From the NCBI RefSeq assembly GCF_001298265.1, contig NZ_LGSZ01000028.1, forward strand, positions 124,001 to 188,000: a DNA stretch of 64,000 nucleotides. Reading direction: 5' to 3'. A model generated the notes under the pieces. It was given only the letters and a program-made list of their open reading frames with translations. It was not told the origin of the DNA and did not search any database. This DNA comes from Allobosea vaviloviae (GTDB lineage: Bacteria > Pseudomonadota > Alphaproteobacteria > Rhizobiales > Beijerinckiaceae). Positions 60,411 to 64,000 of the stretch are shown one piece after another (the first letter of the stretch is position 1; every line of letters begins with the position of its first letter). A program made the position numbers and the translations under genes.

Positions 60411-61741
60411 CCTCGCTGCGCGCGCGCCTGTTCGTCATCCTCGTCGCCACCACCGGCCTGATCTGGCTGGCTGCGACCGCCTGGATCTATCTCGGCACCA
60501 AGGCCGAGCTCGAACGCGTCCTCGACACGCGCCTGCAGGAGGCGGCGCGCATGGTCTCCTCGCTCGTCCGGGATGCGGATGCCTCGCCAAGCTCCGCGAT
60601 CGCCGCGACGCCACAGGTTTCGACCAGTGATTCCGGCGGATACGAGCGCCAGCTCTCCTGCCAGATCTGGTCGATGGGCGGGCGGCTCGTCGCAGCCTCG
60701 ACAGCGGCCCCCGCAGAGAGGCTGGCTGGCCATGCCGCCGGCTTCACCGACAGCGTCATCAACGGCGAGCAATGGCGCGTCTACGCCATCGAAGACGCCG
60801 CCAAAGGTGTCCGGGTGCTGGTCGGCGATCGTCTCGGCCTGCGGGATCGCCTCGTCAACGACCTCGTCCTGGGCCTCGTCGCTCCGACGTTCCTGATGCT
60901 CCCACTCTTCGCCGGGCTGATCTGGATCAGCGTCGGGCGTGGCCTGTCGCCGCTGCGCGGCATCGCGCGCAACCTGCAGCAGCGTGCCGTCGACGACCTC
61001 GCGCCACTTCAGGCAAAGGTCATCGACGAGATCCTGCCAGTGACGGATGCGCTGAACGGCCTGTTCACGCGCCTCGATGCAGCACGCCGGCACGAGCGCG
61101 AATTCACCGCCTTCGCGGCTCATGAGTTGCGCACGCCGCTCGCCGGCATCCGGACCCAGGCCCAGATCGCCAAGGCCGCCGATACGATCGAGATGCGGAC
61201 TGCCGCACTGGACCACATCATGCAGGGCGTCGACCGGACGGCCCGCCTGATCAGTCAGTTGCTGGCGCTGGCAAGACTCGAGTCCGCCGCCGCTCTCAAC
61301 CGGCGAGAGCCGGTCAATCTCGGGCAGCTGCTGCGCGAGATCGATCGCGAAGGACAGCGGCCGGCATCAATCTCCGTCGAATTCGACGCCGCGATCGATG
61401 GGATGACGGTGGAGGGAGACCGCGACAACTTGAAACTGGCCCTGCGTAACCTCCATGAAAACGCATGCGGCCATAGCCCGCCGGGCGGTCGCGTCAGATG
61501 GCTTAGGACCGAAGACGTCGTGCTGGCTGTCGATGACGAAGGTCCCGGCGTCCCCGCGGACGAAATGGCCCTCGTCAGGCAGCGCTTCTATCGCGGACGC
61601 GCGGCTCGAAATGCCGGAAGCGGGCTCGGGCTCGCGATTGTTGATGTCGCCCTGCACAACGTACGAGCGGAGCTCACCTTAGGCACACCTCCGAGCGGGC
61701 GGGGCTTGAGAGCGGCCGTGTCCTTCGTTCAAATCGCCTGA
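60407..61741 (+). CDS. Sensor histidine kinase (QseC/PmrB-like)
   Basis: 444-residue inner-membrane kinase. TM1 is about residues 8-28 and TM2 about 150-175, enclosing a 120-residue periplasmic sensor domain. The H-box is FTAFAAHELRTPLAGIRTQA (His239). The N-box is ALRNLHENACGHS and the G-boxes are AVDDEGPGVP and GSGLGLAIVDVAL. It phosphorylates the response regulator encoded just upstream. The signal sensed is not evident. Confidence 0.93.
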   Translation: MTSLRARLFVILVATTGLIWLAATAWIYLGTKAELERVLDTRLQEAARMVSSLVRDADASPSSAIAATPQVSTSDSGGYERQLSCQIWSMGGRLVAASTAAPAERLAGHAAGFTDSVINGEQWRVYAIEDAAKGVRVLVGDRLGLRDRLVNDLVLGLVAPTFLMLPLFAGLIWISVGRGLSPLRGIARNLQQRAVDDLAPLQAKVIDEILPVTDALNGLFTRLDAARRHEREFTAFAAHELRTPLAGIRTQAQIAKAADTIEMRTAALDHIMQGVDRTARLISQLLALARLESAAALNRREPVNLGQLLREIDREGQRPASISVEFDAAIDGMTVEGDRDNLKLALRNLHENACGHSPPGGRVRWLRTEDVVLAVDDEGPGVPADEMALVRQRFYRGRAARNAGSGLGLAIVDVALHNVRAELTLGTPPSGRGLRAAVSFVQIA

Positions 61742-61866
61742 GCGTGCGTATCCTGGGATAGGGAAGCTATGGGTTTGGGGCATTCGACGAGCAGTGCCAT
61801 GCGGCCCATGCTTGGTATCCAGCGCCAAACCCCAGAACAGCCCAGCTGAACCGGCGCGGCGCCCGC

Positions 61867-62853
61867 TCAGCGAACGATCAGATCGTGTAACGCAAGACGC
61901 GCATGGCGCGCCGGGCCTCGCTGCGGCGGGGAGCCCATTCGAAAGACGTTCACAAGCCTCCGGTCGGACGGTACGGCGAAGCGCTCGACGAGGGCGGCAT
62001 TGCTGAGGGGCCAATCGGCCAGAACCGAGATGGGACAGGCGGCTAGTCCAGCTCGCTCCATCGCCAGCCAGGCTCGGTAAAATGCTCGCCCCGTTTGCAG
62101 CACGTCTTCGCCGATCGGGCGGTGAAACAGGGCGATCACGCCCGACGCCGTCTTTCCGCGCTCGCTTGTCAGTGGTGCAGCCAGCCCGACCCGTCGCAGC
62201 GCCGGAAACAGCGGACCCAGCACCAGCGACGCAGCGATGGCCTCGATCCGCCCGAGCGCCAGCGCCTGCGCGTCCAAGCCGTCCAGCCCGTAGCGCGGGT
62301 CGGCGCGGCTCAGTCGCATCCAGTGCAGCAACTCCCTGCGATGCGCATCGTCGCAGAGGAAATGGAAGGCGGCGCGGTCGGCGAGGTCGGCCACCTCCGA
62401 CACGGCATCCGACACGCCGATGATGACGAGATCGTCAGTGACCTCGTCCAGATGCGCGAGCCGTGACGGCAGGTCCGGATCACGCTGCCGGAAGGCGCCG
62501 CGCCAGCTCGCTCGGCTCGCGACGGCACCGGCCAGCGGGTCCGCCTCGCCGCCTGGCGCGAGCGTGATCCGTGCGACCACGCCCTGAGCTGGCATGCCAT
62601 CGACGGCGGTCTCGATGCCCCCGATCCGCAGGCCGCGCAGGCCGAGCGCGAGGCTCAAGCCCTCGATCGCGGCGCCATGCGAGAGCCTGATGTCATGACC
62701 GCTCGGATCGGCAGCCGGCAGGCGGCGGCTCTCGTCGGCAAGGACGAGGATGCTGTCGCCCTCCCGCCGCCAACGCGTCGGCTGGATGTTGTGGACGCTG
62801 GGCGCGAGCCGGGCTTCCGCCACCAGATCTTGAAACAGTTGGGGATCGAGCAT
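61867..62853 (-). CDS. Nitroreductase-like (Acg-type) FMN protein
   Basis: 328-residue protein of the nitroreductase superfamily, with a long insert and C-terminal half as in the Acg-type subgroup. Landmarks: ARLAPSVHNIQPTRWRREGD at the N-terminus, the usual FMN-contact start, RASWRGAFR in the middle, and GLAACPISVLADWPLSN near the C-terminus. The physiological substrate is unknown. It is followed seven bases later by, and is downstream of, the GNAT-like gene at 62861, so the two are likely co-transcribed. Convergent with the kinase. Confidence 0.78.
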   Translation of the reverse strand: MLDPQLFQDLVAEARLAPSVHNIQPTRWRREGDSILVLADESRRLPAADPSGHDIRLSHGAAIEGLSLALGLRGLRIGGIETAVDGMPAQGVVARITLAPGGEADPLAGAVASRASWRGAFRQRDPDLPSRLAHLDEVTDDLVIIGVSDAVSEVADLADRAAFHFLCDDAHRRELLHWMRLSRADPRYGLDGLDAQALALGRIEAIAASLVLGPLFPALRRVGLAAPLTSERGKTASGVIALFHRPIGEDVLQTGRAFYRAWLAMERAGLAACPISVLADWPLSNAALVERFAVPSDRRLVNVFRMGSPPQRGPARHARLALHDLIVR

Positions 62854-62860
62854 GGCCGCC

Positions 62861-63976
62861 TCAGGCGCTCAGCGGTTTGGCGAAGAGGTGCAGGCGGTGG
62901 AGCGGCCTGGCACCCGCTTTTTCGGCCTGCCGCAGGCTTGGCCCGTTGACATCCGCGATCCAGGTGCCGCCCAGCGTCGTGTAGCCGGCCGCCTTGAGCG
63001 CGGTCGCGACCTTGAAGAGCATGGCGCCGTTGATGCCGCGATTATGCGCCGCACGGCTGACCGACTGATAGACGATCACGGCGCGCTTGTTCGTCCAGCG
63101 ATGCCAGAGGAAGCGCAGCGGGAAACCGGGCCTAAGCCGCCCGCCGACCGCCTTCACCAGCGGGTTGAGATCGGGGATCGCGATGATCGCGCCAATTGGC
63201 TCGCCCTTGTGATGGACGACGGTCGAGATGCGCTTGTCGATCACCCACATCATGTCCCCGGCCTGGAAGCGGTATTCCTCCTGCGTCGGCGGAACGAACA
63301 GCGGGTTGCCGTCGAAGCCGTCATTCAGGATCAGCCGCGACTCCTCCAGCCGCGCCTCGAAATCACGGCGGTCGATCGGCATCCAGCGATAATCGGGATC
63401 GGCCAGCACCTCCTGCTGCTTCGGGCCGAGCAACAATGTGGGATCGATCGCTGGCAGGGCGATCTCGAAGGTCGTCATCGGGAAGGTGCGGGCATAGCCA
63501 TTGGCCTCGAGCAGCCCGACCAGATGCGGCGGCGTCCAGAGCATGTCGGTATAGGGCGCGTGCTCGAAGCCCGCGGTCATGATGCCGACCTGCTGCATGG
63601 CGGTCAGATTGAAATTCCCGGCGATCTCGCTCATGCCCCGGGCGCGGGCCCAGCCTTCGGCGGCGCCCAGCAGCGCCTGCGCCACCTCGGGATCGTCGGC
63701 GCAGTCGAAATAGCCGAACTGGGCCCGGCTGGTGCCGTGCCTGATATTCGAGACATCGTGGATGGCGGCGACGATGCGCCCGACCGGCACGCCATCGCGC
63801 AGCGCGACGAAGAGTTCGAAGCGGCCATGGCCGTTCTTCACCAGCGGGTTGCGGGCGGGGTCGAGCATGCGGTCGAAGTCGGACCACATCGGCGGAACAT
63901 AGGCGCTGGCGGCGCCATAGACGGTTCCGGTGACAGCGAAGGCCTTGCGGCGGTCGTTGCTGACGATCTCGATCAT
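62861..63976 (-). CDS. GNAT-like acyltransferase family protein
   Basis: 371-residue protein with two GNAT-like halves. The first has GRIVAAIHDVSNIRHGTSRA and QFGYFDCADDPEVAQALLGA; the second has VYQSVSRAAHNRGINGAMLF and AGYTTLGGTWIADVNGPSLR. Proteins of this form are widespread and unnamed in alphaproteobacteria. The donor (acetyl- or acyl-CoA or ACP) and acceptor are unknown. ATG at 63976; 24 bases of the window remain upstream. Confidence 0.72.
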   Translation of the reverse strand: MIEIVSNDRRKAFAVTGTVYGAASAYVPPMWSDFDRMLDPARNPLVKNGHGRFELFVALRDGVPVGRIVAAIHDVSNIRHGTSRAQFGYFDCADDPEVAQALLGAAEGWARARGMSEIAGNFNLTAMQQVGIMTAGFEHAPYTDMLWTPPHLVGLLEANGYARTFPMTTFEIALPAIDPTLLLGPKQQEVLADPDYRWMPIDRRDFEARLEESRLILNDGFDGNPLFVPPTQEEYRFQAGDMMWVIDKRISTVVHHKGEPIGAIIAIPDLNPLVKAVGGRLRPGFPLRFLWHRWTNKRAVIVYQSVSRAAHNRGINGAMLFKVATALKAAGYTTLGGTWIADVNGPSLRQAEKAGARPLHRLHLFAKPLSA

Positions 63977-64000
63977 GCCTGGGCGTCCTGCGGGGAGGTC

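Noticed and set aside
61742..61866. Possible terminator between the kinase and nitroreductase-like genes
   Set aside because: Only a weak inverted repeat (GGGTTTGG/CCAAACCC) with a loop of about 50 bases; no compact hairpin or T run.

Overview
The window is GC-rich, densely packed chromosomal DNA from a Rhizobiales-type alphaproteobacterium. A Starkeya-like sox gene order, MocR and BigR-type regulators and the small palindromic repeats fit a relative of Bosea, but that is inference from gene content and was not tested by alignment. No phage, plasmid, CRISPR or rRNA genes are visible. Two tRNA genes lie near 9 kb: Pro(CGG) on the minus strand and Gln(TTG) on the plus strand.

Layout. (1) 1-9.4 kb is housekeeping: a truncated histone-deacetylase-like hydrolase, a YkuD lipoprotein, a phosphoesterase, a class III aminotransferase, a YkgJ-type protein, MarR, DUF1499, a metallo-hydrolase, BioY, a 45-residue lipoprotein and the tRNAs. 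(2) 9.6-18.2 kb is a probable mevalonate-catabolism operon: class II HMG-CoA reductase, a Liv-type ABC importer whose LivM and LivG are fused, HMG-CoA lyase, and a divergent MocR-type regulator. (3) 18.2-28.2 kb holds hydantoinase A/B genes, an MFS transporter, an aldo/keto reductase and LysR. It is bordered and interrupted by wrecks (HpcH/HpaI aldolase, LysR, ClC channel) and by two similar 50-bp direct repeats.

(4) 28.2-40.8 kb is a thiosulfate/sulfide oxidation (Sox) locus: soxYZBCD, a monoheme cytochrome, a Tat-exported DsrE-like protein, SoxF and a c2-like cytochrome on one strand; soxAX on the other; then thioredoxins, the ArsR-type repressor SoxR and a SoxT-like transporter. (5) 40.8-51.7 kb starts with a dead TauE copy. 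It then carries a methyltransferase, a DevBCA-like exporter and a sulfide/persulfide operon: DUF2892, persulfide dioxygenase, peroxiredoxin, periplasmic rhodanese, periplasmic DsrE, a DUF442-sulfide:quinone reductase fusion and TauE/SafE. An NsrR-like Rrf2 regulator sits at its head. (6) 51.7-58.2 kb has a cyanide-insensitive-type bd oxidase with a DUF2474 small subunit, a Crp/Fnr regulator, an exported acetolactate-decarboxylase-like protein, and a Blh-BigR-YeeE/YedE operon. (7) 58.3-64 kb has a second YkuD lipoprotein, a DsbA-like protein, a QseB/PmrA-type two-component pair, a nitroreductase-like protein and a GNAT-like protein.

Regions 4-6 form one logic. Sox and SoxF oxidise thiosulfate and sulfide in the periplasm, SQR and persulfide dioxygenases handle sulfide and persulfide in the cell, TauE/YeeE proteins move sulfur anions, and the bd oxidase keeps respiration going when sulfide or NO blocks haem-copper oxidases. 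Two persulfide-type ArsR repressors and one Fe-S-type Rrf2 protein are local regulators. A 20-bp near-palindrome (ACAT-N12-ATGT/ATAT) occurs upstream of four of these transcription units and is the best candidate for a shared SoxR operator.
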